From the NCBI RefSeq assembly GCF_018449725.1, contig NZ_JAAVVC010000007.1, positions 248,001-312,000 on the forward strand: 64,000 nt of DNA. The letters are read 5' to 3'. Below the pieces are notes generated by a model. That model was not told the origin of the DNA. It was given only the letters and a program-made list of their open reading frames with translations, and searched no databases. Origin of the DNA: Pseudomonas sp. dw_612. Lineage in GTDB: Bacteria; Pseudomonadota; Gammaproteobacteria; Pseudomonadales; Pseudomonadaceae. Both the position numbers and the translations under genes were made by a program. Below, one piece after another: positions 38,312-49,239 of this stretch (the first letter of the stretch is position 1; the number at the start of each line of letters is the position of its first letter).

Positions 38312-39081
38312 GCGACGTACTGCTGGAGCTGAGTAAAGTCAGCAAGTTTTTTGGCGGGCTACAGGCCTTGCATGGCATTGACCTGAGCATCAAACGCGGT
38401 GAAATACGTGGCTTGCTGGGGCCGAACGGCGCAGGTAAGACGACGTTGTTCAACGTCTTGACCGGCTTGTACCGCGCCGAGGAAGGCAAGGTGAATTTCA
38501 ACGGCAAGCCGCTGCGGATCAGCAAGCCCCATAAAGTGGTTGAGGCCGGCATCTCTCGAACCTTTCAGAACATTCGCCTGTTTCACAATATGACAGCGTT
38601 GGAGAACGTAATGATCGGCCGTCATGTGCGGACGAAAAGCGGTGTGTTCGGCGCTATTTTGCGGACCCGTCGTTGTGTCCAGGAGGAGCGTGAGATTCAT
38701 GAGGCGGCGCGTTACTGGCTCGATTACGTCGGTATTAGCCGGTTCGCCGGCGAGTTGGCAAAAAACCTTTCATACGGTGATCAACGTCGACTGGAGATTG
38801 CGCGAGCCCTCGCAACGGAGCCGCTGCTGGTTGCCCTGGATGAGCCCGCGGCCGGAATGAACGCCTCGGAAACCGAAGGCTTGCGTCAGTTGATGTGCAA
38901 GATGAAAGGCGATGGCAAGACAGTTCTGCTGATCGAACATGACGTGAAACTGGTCATGGGCTTGTGCGATCACGTGACGGTTCTGGAGTTTGGTAAAAAA
39001 ATCGCTGATGGCCTGCCTGCGCAGGTACAGAAAGATCCTCGGGTGATCGAGGCTTATTTGGGCACTGAGACGGTGGCTTGA
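38308..39081 (+). CDS. livG: Branched-chain-amino-acid-type ABC transporter ATP-binding protein LivG
   Basis: 257 residues. The ABC ATPase elements are Walker A (GPNGAGKTTLFN), Q-loop (SRTFQNIRLF), signature (LSYGDQRRLEIARAL), Walker B (LVALDEPAAGMN) and the switch His (LLIEHDVKLVMGLCDHVTVLEFGK). The insertion between the Q-loop and the signature typical of LivG is present. Start overlaps the livM stop (ATGA). It energises transport together with LivF. Confidence 0.94.
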   Translation: MSDVLLELSKVSKFFGGLQALHGIDLSIKRGEIRGLLGPNGAGKTTLFNVLTGLYRAEEGKVNFNGKPLRISKPHKVVEAGISRTFQNIRLFHNMTALENVMIGRHVRTKSGVFGAILRTRRCVQEEREIHEAARYWLDYVGISRFAGELAKNLSYGDQRRLEIARALATEPLLVALDEPAAGMNASETEGLRQLMCKMKGDGKTVLLIEHDVKLVMGLCDHVTVLEFGKKIADGLPAQVQKDPRVIEAYLGTETVA

Positions 39082-39083
39082 GC

Positions 39084-39800
<717 letters not shown>

Positions 39801-39905
39801 TCGGAACACTTTCTTAAGACCAATGGATGTCTCCACCCCAGAGCAATTCGCCTCTTGTACTGGTGTGGTTGGTGTTGTCGCCCCTGTCTTCGTGAGACTT
39901 CTTCA

Positions 39906-40313
39906 ATGATTGCCCAACTGCCGCCAAGCCTGACAACACCTGACTACAGTAATTTTCTTGCGGCCTTGAAAACGAAGGGATTCAAGGGTTAAGTGGGAAC
40001 CGATTACGCCAGTCGTACAGTCCTGGCGACAGATAATTCGATTTATCAGCGCTTGCCTCAAGCTGTTATTTTTCCCTTGGATCAAGACGATGTGGCGTGT
40101 GCGGCACGGCTTCTGGCTGCGCCTGTTTATCGCGGAATAAAACTCACGGCGAGAGGCGGAGGGACGGGCACCAGCGGGCAGTCTCTGACCAATGGAATCG
40201 TGGTTGATCTTTCGCGGCACATGAACAAAATTCTGGACATCGATCCGCTGAGCAGGCGGGTGCGGGTTCAGGCTGGCGTTGTTAAAGACCAGCTAGCCAG
40301 GGACCTGATCGAA
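39906..40313 (+). pseudogene. ydiJ: Fragment of ydiJ-type FAD-linked oxidase, nonsense mutation plus 3' truncation
   Basis: The ATG at 39906 opens MIAQLPPSLTTPDYSNFLAA and continues in one frame through a TAA at 39990-39992, a position where GAA (Glu) would restore the reading. After it come TDYASRTVLATDNSIYQRLP, LTARGGGTGTSGQSLTNGIV and VRVQAGVVKDQL, which match the N-terminal FAD_binding_4 domain of YdiJ/D-2-hydroxyglutarate dehydrogenase-type enzymes (normally about 1,000 residues). The similarity ends near 40305, where the convergent nitA gene ends. The iron-sulfur and C-terminal domains are missing. It cannot be functional. Confidence 0.85.
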
Positions 40314-42221
<1,908 letters not shown>

Positions 42222-42379
42222 GACTACGAGATCTCGTGATTTGCTGCTACGAATACTCGTATTTCTACGGGAATGCGTGATTCACCGATAGCATCAGATA
42301 CGTCATTAAAAAGCGGATCAGATGGCCATTCTCAAACAAATCAACTAGTTACCTGTGCAAGGAAAATAATTTTATTTCC

Positions 42380-42395
42380 TGGCACGGCGTTCGCT
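42380..42395 (+). promoter_or_regulatory. Sigma-54 (-24/-12) promoter of the nit operon
   Basis: TGGCACG-N4-TCGCT matches the consensus TGGCACG-N4-TTGCW with one change; the invariant GG and GC are correctly spaced. It is 70 bases before nitB and in the right orientation, and the divergent gene encodes a sigma-54 activator. Confidence 0.8.
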
Positions 42396-42464
42396 CTCTC
42401 TCCTGTAACCCGGCAGCCCACTCAGGCTGACGTTCAAGCAAAAAAGAAACTGGAGAGCGACACT

Positions 42465-42947
42465 ATGCCAAGCGTGGACATCCCCCATTACAAAGACGGC
42501 GACTTCCTGGTCAATTACGAAGAGAAAGTCTTCGAGGACGTCAAAGCCGAACCCGGCGAGAAAGTCTTGATCACCTTCCACACCATCGCCTTCGAGGGCT
42601 CCATCGGCCTGGTCAACATGCTTCAGGCCAAGCGTCTGCTGCGCAAAGGTTTCGAAACCAAAATCCTGTTGTACGGGCCAGGGGTGCAATTGGGCGTGCA
42701 GCGGGGGTTCCCGACGCTGGGCGCCGAAGCCTTCCCCGGCCACCTCGCGGTGAATAAGCAAATCATTCAGTTCATGGAAGAGGGCGGTGAGGTCTACGCC
42801 TGCCGATTCGCCCTGCAAGCCCTTTACGGTCAGACCGAAAAAGCCCTGATCGAAGGCATCCGCCCGATCAACCCGCTGGACGTGATGGATCTGCGTCTGC
42901 TGATGCGCCGTGAAGGCGCGATGATCATCGATACCTGGACCGCCTAA
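42465..42947 (+). CDS. nitB: Nit1C protein NitB (MSMEG_0572/Sll0783 family)
   Basis: 160 residues from the ATG at 42465 ([20 protein letters not shown]), behind GGAGAG. It belongs to the small conserved family known as the MSMEG_0572/Sll0783 nitrogen-starvation response proteins, always encoded beside the Nit1 nitrilase. [20 protein letters not shown] and [26 protein letters not shown] suggest a DsrE-like alpha/beta fold. Its function is unknown. It is the first gene behind the sigma-54 promoter. Confidence 0.88.
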   Translation: MPSVDIPHYKDGDFLVNYEEKVFEDVKAEPGEKVLITFHTIAFEGSIGLVNMLQAKRLLRKGFETKILLYGPGVQLGVQRGFPTLGAEAFPGHLAVNKQIIQFMEEGGEVYACRFALQALYGQTEKALIEGIRPINPLDVMDLRLLMRREGAMIIDTWTA

Positions 42948-43005
42948 GCGTCTGCCGGAGCAAGCCCCCTTGCTCCGGTCGCCCTCAATTTTTCAGGAGT
43001 CAGGT

Positions 43006-43983
43006 ATGCCGATCATCAAAGCCGCTGCCGTGCAAATCAGCCCGGTGCTTTACAGCCGCGAAGGCACGGTGGACAAGGTCTGCCAACAGATCATCGACCT
43101 CGGTCGACAAGGCGTGCAGTTCGCCGTCTTTCCGGAAACGGTGGTGCCTTACTACCCTTACTTTTCGTTTGTGCAGCCGGCCTTTGCCATGGGTGCACAG
43201 CACCTCAAATTGCTGGATCAATCGGTGACAGTGCCGTCGGCCGCCACCTTGGCCATCGGTGAAGCCTGCAAGCAAGCAGGGATGGTGGTGTCCATCGGTG
43301 TCAACGAACGCGATGGCGGTACGATCTACAACGCGCAATTACTCTTCGATGCCGACGGCAGCCTGATTCAGCATCGACGCAAAATCACCCCGACCTATCA
43401 CGAGCGCATGGTCTGGGGGCAGGGCGATGGTTCGGGCCTGCGCGCCATCGACAGCGCAGTGGGGCGCATTGGCTCCCTGGCCTGTTGGGAGCATTACAAC
43501 CCGCTGGCTCGTTATGCCTTGATGGCCGATGGCGAACAGATCCATGCCGCGATGTTTCCCGGATCGTTGGTGGGCGACATTTTTGCCGAGCAGATCGAAG
43601 TCACCATCCGCCATCACGCCTTGGAGTCCGGCTGTTTCGTGGTTAACGCCACCGCCTGGCTGGACGCCGATCAGCAGGGCCAAATCATGCAAGACACCGG
43701 CTGTGGCCTCGGCCCAATATCGGGTGGCTGCTTCACCGCCATTGTGTCTCCTGAAGGCAAATTGCTTGGTGAGCCGCTGCGCTCCGGCGAAGGGAGGGTG
43801 ATTGCCGAACTCGATCTGGCCTTGATCGACAAACGTAAACGGATGATGGATTCGGTCGGGCATTACAGCCGGCCCGAACTGCTCAGCCTCTTGATCGACC
43901 GCACGCCCACTGCGCATGTGCATGAACGCAGCGCGCACCTTGTGGCCGTCGCCGCAGAGGAGTTCGATCATGCAAACCAATGA
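43006..43983 (+). CDS. nitC: Nit1-type nitrilase NitC
   Basis: 325 residues from the ATG at 43006, preceded by CAGGAG. The nitrilase-superfamily catalytic triad is complete: Glu44 ([10 protein letters not shown]), Lys126 (HRRKITPT) and Cys160 ([12 protein letters not shown]). Nit1 enzymes hydrolyse nitriles to carboxylate and ammonia; in P. pseudoalcaligenes and P. fluorescens Nit1C strains, NitC is needed for assimilation of cyanide as a nitrogen source, probably through organic nitriles. The stop overlaps nitD by 14 bases. Confidence 0.94.
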   Translation: MPIIKAAAVQISPVLYSREGTVDKVCQQIIDLGRQGVQFAVFPETVVPYYPYFSFVQPAFAMGAQHLKLLDQSVTVPSAATLAIGEACKQAGMVVSIGVNERDGGTIYNAQLLFDADGSLIQHRRKITPTYHERMVWGQGDGSGLRAIDSAVGRIGSLACWEHYNPLARYALMADGEQIHAAMFPGSLVGDIFAEQIEVTIRHHALESGCFVVNATAWLDADQQGQIMQDTGCGLGPISGGCFTAIVSPEGKLLGEPLRSGEGRVIAELDLALIDKRKRMMDSVGHYSRPELLSLLIDRTPTAHVHERSAHLVAVAAEEFDHANQ

Positions 43984-45052
43984 ACTCCTCGCCGAACTGC
44001 AATGCCACGGTGTACGTTGGCCTGCTGCGCAAAACGGCTTGTCTCGACAAGGCGGAGCGGGGCCGTCGGACCACAAAGCGCTGAGTTTTGGTAGCCGGAC
44101 CATGATGGTGCCGATCCTCAATCAGGCCTCGCAGGATTCGCCCTATCAAGCGCAGCCGAGCGCCGATGGCAGTCAGGCGCTGATCTTTCGCGAAGGTCGG
44201 CAGGTCGGTCAGGTGCAGATGCCCGGCGTGCCGAAGTTCTATGGCTTGAGCACCGCTGACGGCATTCCCTACTGGAAAATCGCCACCCTGCACAGTCGCG
44301 ATGTGCTCGCCACCACGGTGTTGCAGCATTGCATTCGCTTCAATGATCGTGGCACCTCCTGCCAGTTCTGCGCCATCGGTCAGTCACTGGCGGCCGGCAA
44401 GACCATCGCTCGCAAACGTCCGCAGCAGTTGGCCGAAGTGGCGAAGGCCGCGGTGGAACTGGATGGCGTCAAGCACATGGTGATGACCACCGGTACACCA
44501 CAAACGCCAGACCGGGGCGCGGCGATTTTGTGTGAATCCGCTGCTGCAGTGACGGCCGCGGTCGATCTGCCGATTCAGGCCCAGTGCGAACCGCCGGACG
44601 ACGACCGCTGGTTTCGGCGTCTGGCCGACAGTGGTGTGGTGTCGTTAGGCATGCACCTGGAAGCGGTCAGCGATGAAGTGCGCCAACGGATCATGCCGGG
44701 CAAGGCCGAAGTGCCGCTGAGCCGTTATTTCGAGGCATTCAGAGCAGCGGTCGAGGTGTTCGGCCGGGGTCAGGTCAGCACTTACATTCTCGCCGGACTG
44801 GGCGACAGCGAAGCGGCGATCAGTGAAATGAGTGAACGGTTGTGCGCACTGGGCGTGTATCCGTTCGTGGTGCCGTTTGTGCCCATCGATGGCACGCCGT
44901 TGGCCCACCATCCCAAACCCGACAGCGCGATGATGGCACGGCTGTACCCGCAGATTGGTGCCAGTTTGCGCCGTCACGGTTTGCACTCCGATCAGATCAA
45001 CGCCGGCTGCGCGAAATGTGGCGCCTGTTCGGCGCTGAAAAGCTACGAATAA
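43970..45052 (+). CDS. nitD: Radical SAM protein NitD (MSMEG_0568 family)
   Basis: 360 residues from the ATG at 43970. The presumed iron-sulfur ligands are Cys121, Cys131 and Cys134 in [18 protein letters not shown], a C-x9-C-x2-C spacing instead of the usual C-x3-C-x2-C. A second cluster-like motif CAKCGAC (Cys347, 350, 353) sits at the C-terminus. The family is restricted to Nit1C clusters and has no proven reaction. The start lies inside the end of nitC, so synthesis is coupled to the nitrilase. Confidence 0.9.
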   Translation: MQTNELLAELQCHGVRWPAAQNGLSRQGGAGPSDHKALSFGSRTMMVPILNQASQDSPYQAQPSADGSQALIFREGRQVGQVQMPGVPKFYGLSTADGIPYWKIATLHSRDVLATTVLQHCIRFNDRGTSCQFCAIGQSLAAGKTIARKRPQQLAEVAKAAVELDGVKHMVMTTGTPQTPDRGAAILCESAAAVTAAVDLPIQAQCEPPDDDRWFRRLADSGVVSLGMHLEAVSDEVRQRIMPGKAEVPLSRYFEAFRAAVEVFGRGQVSTYILAGLGDSEAAISEMSERLCALGVYPFVVPFVPIDGTPLAHHPKPDSAMMARLYPQIGASLRRHGLHSDQINAGCAKCGACSALKSYE

Positions 45053-45080
45053 GCAGGCTTTGCCTTAGAGAGGATTCACC

Positions 45081-45641
45081 ATGTCCAACCTCGCGTTTGC
45101 TTTGGTCGACAGCACCTTCGAGCCGTTTTGTGCCGGTGAGCTGGTGGTCAAGCCTGCCAGCGAAAACTGGGAGAAGCAGGCTTATTTTGCTTTGCGTCGC
45201 GCGGTGTTCTCGGATGAACAGCAACTGCTGGCTCAGGACAAGGACAGCCACGACTTCCAGGCCATCGCTATTGTCGCCCTGGCCGGCAATTGCGGCATGG
45301 CGGATCAGGTGGTCGGTGCCGTGCGCATCTATCAACCGGAACCCGGGCTGTGGTTTGGCGGGCGTTTGTGTGTGGCACAGGCCTATCGGCGCCACAGCAT
45401 GATTGGCAAGGCGTTAGTCAACGAAGCGGTATCGCGAGCCAAGGAGCTCGGCTGCGAGATTTTTCGCGCCACGGTCCAGGCACAGAACGAAAGGTACTTC
45501 CATGGTCTGCGCTGGCAAACCCTTGAACATCTGGAGTTGGTTGGGCGGCCTCATTGTCTGATGCAGGCGCAGTTGTCGAGCTACCCATTGATGCAGCGCC
45601 AGGTTTCGCTGCGTGCGCTGAAGGCGGCCCGTCATGACTGA
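45081..45641 (+). CDS. nitE: GNAT-type acetyltransferase NitE (MSMEG_0567/Sll0786 N-terminal type)
   Basis: 186 residues behind AGAGAGG. The acetyl-CoA fold is recognisable from VVGAVRIYQPEPGLWFGGRLCVAQAYRR and the pyrophosphate-loop-like RRHSMIGKALVNEAVSRAKELGC (R-x2-x-G-x-A). In some bacteria this domain is fused to the next one (AIR synthase-like) in a single protein; here the two are separate genes overlapping by eight bases. The substrate is unknown. Confidence 0.88.
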   Translation: MSNLAFALVDSTFEPFCAGELVVKPASENWEKQAYFALRRAVFSDEQQLLAQDKDSHDFQAIAIVALAGNCGMADQVVGAVRIYQPEPGLWFGGRLCVAQAYRRHSMIGKALVNEAVSRAKELGCEIFRATVQAQNERYFHGLRWQTLEHLELVGRPHCLMQAQLSSYPLMQRQVSLRALKAARHD

Positions 45642-46656
45642 AACTCTTGATCTGTCGGCGCTGCTCGACACGTTGCGCTGTACGCCGGCGATGCGCGCCA
45701 AGCAGGCGATTCAGCAGCCGGCGGCCGTCATCGGTCAGATAAAACAGACACTGACTCGCGAGCAACTTTACGCATTACCAGGCGATGACACGGCGGCGAT
45801 TGCCTGTGGCGATCATTTCCAGTTGCTGGCCATCGAAGGCATGTTGCCGGCCTTTGTTCAGACTGCACCCTGGTTCGCTGGATGGTCGGCGGTCATGGCC
45901 AATGTCAGCGACATTACGGCCATGGGTGGACGCGCCACAGCAGTGGTCAATGCCTATTGGCATCACGAAGACGCTGCGGCGCAGCAGCTGCTGGCCGGCA
46001 TCCATGCCGCTTGTGAAGCCTACGGTTTATTACTGGCCGGAGGGCATACCAGCCTCGCTGCGCAAAACCCCACCGCGTTGGCGGTGGCGATCACCGGCAT
46101 CGCTCACACACTGCTGTCCACACTGCACGTGACTCCCTGTCAGGTCATCGCCATGGCGGTAGACCTTGAGGGGTATTGGCATGCCGACAGCACTTATTGG
46201 AAAGCCTTTGAAGGCGTGCCGGCCGAGCGCCTGCGCAGCAAGCTCGAAGTGCTGCCGCGACTGGCCGAAGCCGGCTTGCTGAGGGCGGCCAAAGACATCA
46301 GCAATGCAGGGGTTCTGGGCAGCCTGCTGATGCTGCTGGAAACCACCGGCTGCGGCGCGACCATTGATCTGCAGACCCTGCCATGCCCGCCAGATGCCGA
46401 TCTTGAGCGCTGGCTGCAAGTGTTCCCCAGCTATGGCTTTGTAATGACGCTGGATGAGCGTGACTGGCCGCAGGTGCAGACCGCTTTTGCCTTCGAAGGT
46501 GTGCGTTGTGAACGCATCGGCCAGGTCAACGCCAGTGGCACATTGAGCGTCAGGAACCGCGAGCAACACGACGAATTCTGGAATCTGCGCGAGCAGGCGT
46601 TTACCGGTTTCAGCTACCCCCATCTCGACCTGACCCCTTTAAATCTTAATCAATAG
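45634..46656 (+). CDS. nitF: AIR synthase-related protein NitF (Sll0787 family)
   Basis: 340 residues. It has the PurM/SelD/ThiL-type ATP-binding fold: PGDDTAAIACGDHFQLLAIEGM, GWSAVMANVSDITAMGGRATAVVNAYW in the N-terminal half and AKDISNAGVLGSLLMLLETTGCGATIDL in the C-terminal half, as in AIR synthase-related proteins. This predicts a phosphoryl-transfer or ATP-dependent activation step. Overlaps nitE; nitG follows after ten bases. The reaction within the Nit1C pathway has not been defined to my knowledge. Confidence 0.88.
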   Translation: MTETLDLSALLDTLRCTPAMRAKQAIQQPAAVIGQIKQTLTREQLYALPGDDTAAIACGDHFQLLAIEGMLPAFVQTAPWFAGWSAVMANVSDITAMGGRATAVVNAYWHHEDAAAQQLLAGIHAACEAYGLLLAGGHTSLAAQNPTALAVAITGIAHTLLSTLHVTPCQVIAMAVDLEGYWHADSTYWKAFEGVPAERLRSKLEVLPRLAEAGLLRAAKDISNAGVLGSLLMLLETTGCGATIDLQTLPCPPDADLERWLQVFPSYGFVMTLDERDWPQVQTAFAFEGVRCERIGQVNASGTLSVRNREQHDEFWNLREQAFTGFSYPHLDLTPLNLNQ

Positions 46657-46666
46657 GAGCACTGAC

Positions 46667-47002
46667 ATGCCCGCCGTCAATTTCAAGATCCGCTGGCCCA
46701 ATGGCAAGGAAGCGACAGGCTATTCACCGTCGACGGTGATTTATCAGCATCTGGAGGAGGGGGCCTGTTACCCACTGGCCGAGTTTCTGCGGCGCGTGGA
46801 GAGCGCCTTGAACAACGCCTCGGAACGGGTCAAACAGGTCAAGGGCTTCTACTGTAGCTCGGCCATGGACACCCTGAGTTCGCTCAAGGGGCAGGCCAAT
46901 TACCTCGAAGGGGAACTATTCGAGATCGGCAAGGTGGAAATTGTCAGCATGCGCACCGAAGGCGCAGGCCAGGTGATTGGCACAGGGTGGAGTTCGTTCT
47001 GA
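46667..47002 (+). CDS. nitG: Small Nit1C protein NitG (MSMEG_0570 family)
   Basis: 111 residues behind AGGAG. It belongs to the MSMEG_0570 family found only in Nit1C clusters; the opening MPAVNFKIRWPNGKEATGYSPSTVI and the segment GFYCSSAMDTLSSLKGQA are the readable conserved parts. No catalytic motif is visible. It may be a partner or stabilising protein for one of the other Nit proteins. Confidence 0.86.
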   Translation: MPAVNFKIRWPNGKEATGYSPSTVIYQHLEEGACYPLAEFLRRVESALNNASERVKQVKGFYCSSAMDTLSSLKGQANYLEGELFEIGKVEIVSMRTEGAGQVIGTGWSSF

Positions 47003-47058
47003 TTCAACGGCATTTCGCCTTCAACCCTTATTTTTGTCATCACGTTCCGGAGCACTTC

Positions 47059-48360
47059 ATGGCCAGTCACCTCACTACAGTCAAACCTCCACACCACAGC
47101 GTGATCATCGTCGGCGGCGGTCAGGCCGGGTTATCCGCCAGTTACTACCTGCGACAACAGGCTATTGATCATCTGGTGCTGGAAAAGCACAGCCTGACCC
47201 ACACCTGGCGCAACCAGCGCTGGGATGCTTTCAGCCTGGTCACGCCTAACTGGCAATGTGCGTTACCGGGTTATACCTATACCGACGACTTCAACGGCAG
47301 CGATCCTCACGGTTTTATGAGGAAGGACGAGATCAACGAATACTTGGCCGGATTCATCAAATCGGTGAACGCACCGGTTCGTGAAGGTGTTGCTGTGCAG
47401 CGAGTGGTCCCCCGGGCCATTGGTGGGTTTGAAGTGCATACCTCGCAAGGCGAGTTCACGGCTGATCAGGTGATCGTCGCTTCGGGCGGTTATCACACGC
47501 CGATCATCCCGCGTCTGGCGGAACGCTTGCCGGCGGGGATTCATCAGCTTCACTCCGAGCAATACCGCAACCCGCAAGCCTTGCCCGCCGGCAATGTGTT
47601 GGTGGTCGGTTCGGGGCAATCAGGCGCGCAGATCGCCGAGGACTTGCACCTGGCCGGGCGCAAGGTCTATCTGGCGGTTGGCGACGCGCCGCGTTGCGCA
47701 CGCTTCTACCGGGGCAAGGACGTGGTCGATTGGCTGGCGGAAATGGGCTACTACGACATCGGTGTCGATACTCATCCGCTGCGTGAAGGCGTGCGCGACA
47801 ACACCAATCACTATGTCACCGGTCGTGATGGGGGGCGCGATATTGACCTGCGCACTTTTGCTCGAGAAGGTATGGAATTGTTTGGTCGTCTTGATGGGTT
47901 GCAAGGCAATCGCTTGCAGTTCTCCAGCAACCTGGGCGAGAGTCTGGACAGTGCCGATGCGGTCTACAACCGGATCAATGCGTCGATCGACAAGTATATC
48001 GAAGAGCACTCGATTGATGCCTCTGTCGGTGAGCGTTATGAACCGGTCTGGACGCCGGAGCAGGAGCGCAGTGAACTGGACCTGCAAGCGCATGGCATCA
48101 CCAGCATCATCTGGTGTATTGGCTTCACCCCGGACTTCACCTGGGTCGAGGCTCCAGTGTTTAATGGACGAGGTCATCCAGGTCATCAACGCGGAGTCAC
48201 CGCCCAGAGGGGGTTGTACTTCCTCGGGTTGCCGTGGCTGTACACCTGGGGGTCGGGACGTTTTTCCGGGGTCGCGCGGGATGCGCAGTATCTGGTTGAG
48301 CATATAGTCGATTCGCTGACTGAGTTGAATGCGCAGTTACCGCGCTCCGCTTCCAGGTAG
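47059..48360 (+). CDS. nitH: Flavin-dependent oxidoreductase NitH (MSMEG_0569 family)
   Basis: 433 residues from the ATG at 47059 (MASHLTTVKPPHHSVIIVGGGQAGLSASYYLRQ), with CGGAG upstream. Two Rossmann motifs are seen: FAD-binding IVGGGQAGLSAS (about 17-28) and NAD(P)-binding LVVGSGQSGAQIAEDL (about 180-195), the layout of flavoprotein monooxygenases (YUCCA/CzcO-like), with the C-terminal LYFLGLPWLYTWGSGRFSGV. It is the last gene of the Nit1C operon and probably carries out NADPH-dependent oxygenation. The substrate is unknown. Confidence 0.92.
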   Translation: MASHLTTVKPPHHSVIIVGGGQAGLSASYYLRQQAIDHLVLEKHSLTHTWRNQRWDAFSLVTPNWQCALPGYTYTDDFNGSDPHGFMRKDEINEYLAGFIKSVNAPVREGVAVQRVVPRAIGGFEVHTSQGEFTADQVIVASGGYHTPIIPRLAERLPAGIHQLHSEQYRNPQALPAGNVLVVGSGQSGAQIAEDLHLAGRKVYLAVGDAPRCARFYRGKDVVDWLAEMGYYDIGVDTHPLREGVRDNTNHYVTGRDGGRDIDLRTFAREGMELFGRLDGLQGNRLQFSSNLGESLDSADAVYNRINASIDKYIEEHSIDASVGERYEPVWTPEQERSELDLQAHGITSIIWCIGFTPDFTWVEAPVFNGRGHPGHQRGVTAQRGLYFLGLPWLYTWGSGRFSGVARDAQYLVEHIVDSLTELNAQLPRSASR

Positions 48361-48370
48361 GCAGAATCTG

Positions 48371-48511
48371 ATGCTCACGCCCAAGGACAGGTCGCTGCTC
48401 GATCAGTTGCACATCGACATCCAGGCATTTAGCCGTTGGCCTCCATGGATTGGTCGAGCGTTTCAGGCTGTAAAGGCTGACCGGGAAATCGATCGGCAAT
48501 ACTCTGCATAG
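48371..48511 (+). CDS. Possible small protein after nitH
   Basis: A 46-codon frame (MLTPKDRSLLDQLHIDIQAF, then SRWPPWIGRAFQAVKADRE) starts ten bases after the nitH stop without a convincing ribosome-binding site. The composition looks protein-like, but I recognise no family; it may be a gene fragment. Confidence 0.2.
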   Translation: MLTPKDRSLLDQLHIDIQAFSRWPPWIGRAFQAVKADREIDRQYSA

Positions 48512-48544
48512 GTCGATATCACGGTCACCGTCACGCCCTGACAG

Positions 48545-49168
48545 TTATTTTCCCTGGTAACGACCCTCTCTGTGGTTTATGGAAAGAATGAGATTGAGTG
48601 TGATGGCGCTCAGTACGGACCACATCACACGGCTGGGTTCGATAAATAAAAGCGCGCAAAGCACGATTGAACTGTCTGCCAACATCTGGATGTTTCCGGC
48701 GCGCCAGCCGAACTTGTTTTGCAGGTAAAGAACGGCGATGCCAATCCCACCAACACTGGTCCGGTGGCGAAACAGTACTAATGTCCCTATCCCCAAAAGA
48801 ATCCCTCCGTTGATACTGGCGTGCGCCGGGTGCACCCAGCCGATAGTGACCGTCATGGGGATCAGGGTTGTCATGAGTGAAAGCAGGGTGACCGCGCTGA
48901 ATGTCTTTAGCGTAAACCCAAAGCCCATGCGTTTTATCGCCAGGAGGTAGAAGGGAATGTTCAGCAGGAAGAAGGAAAGGCCCAGCGGGACCTTCAATGC
49001 ATAGTGAAGGATGAAGGCCACTCCGGCGAGGCCGCCACTCAGTAACCCGGCATCCTTGTACAGGTTCAAGCCCATGGCTATGAGTGTGGTGCCGATGATC
49101 ATCGCAATGATGTCTTCCAGATGGGTGTGGCTAATCGTTTGTTCCTGGGGGTGGTTGGCGTTGGTCAT
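48545..49168 (-). CDS. YitT-family membrane protein
   Basis: 207 residues with five or six hydrophobic segments. The N-terminal part IIAMIIGTTLIAMGLNLYKDAGLLSGGLAGVAFILHY and the GLSFFLLNIPFYLLAIKRMG segment fit the YitT/DUF161 family; GTLVLFRHRTSVGGIGIAVLYLQNKFGWRAG is its central conserved region. The C-terminal soluble DUF2179 domain found in many YitT proteins is missing, as in the short form of the family. The function is unknown. It is the gene next to the NCS1 permease on the same strand, 71 bases apart. Confidence 0.8.
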   Translation of the reverse strand: MTNANHPQEQTISHTHLEDIIAMIIGTTLIAMGLNLYKDAGLLSGGLAGVAFILHYALKVPLGLSFFLLNIPFYLLAIKRMGFGFTLKTFSAVTLLSLMTTLIPMTVTIGWVHPAHASINGGILLGIGTLVLFRHRTSVGGIGIAVLYLQNKFGWRAGNIQMLADSSIVLCALLFIEPSRVMWSVLSAITLNLILSINHREGRYQGK

Positions 49169-49239
49169 GGGGATATCGCATCGATTGAGAGTCTGGCGAC
49201 GGTACTGGCCGCAGTGTGGGCGCTATTGCTATCGGGAAA

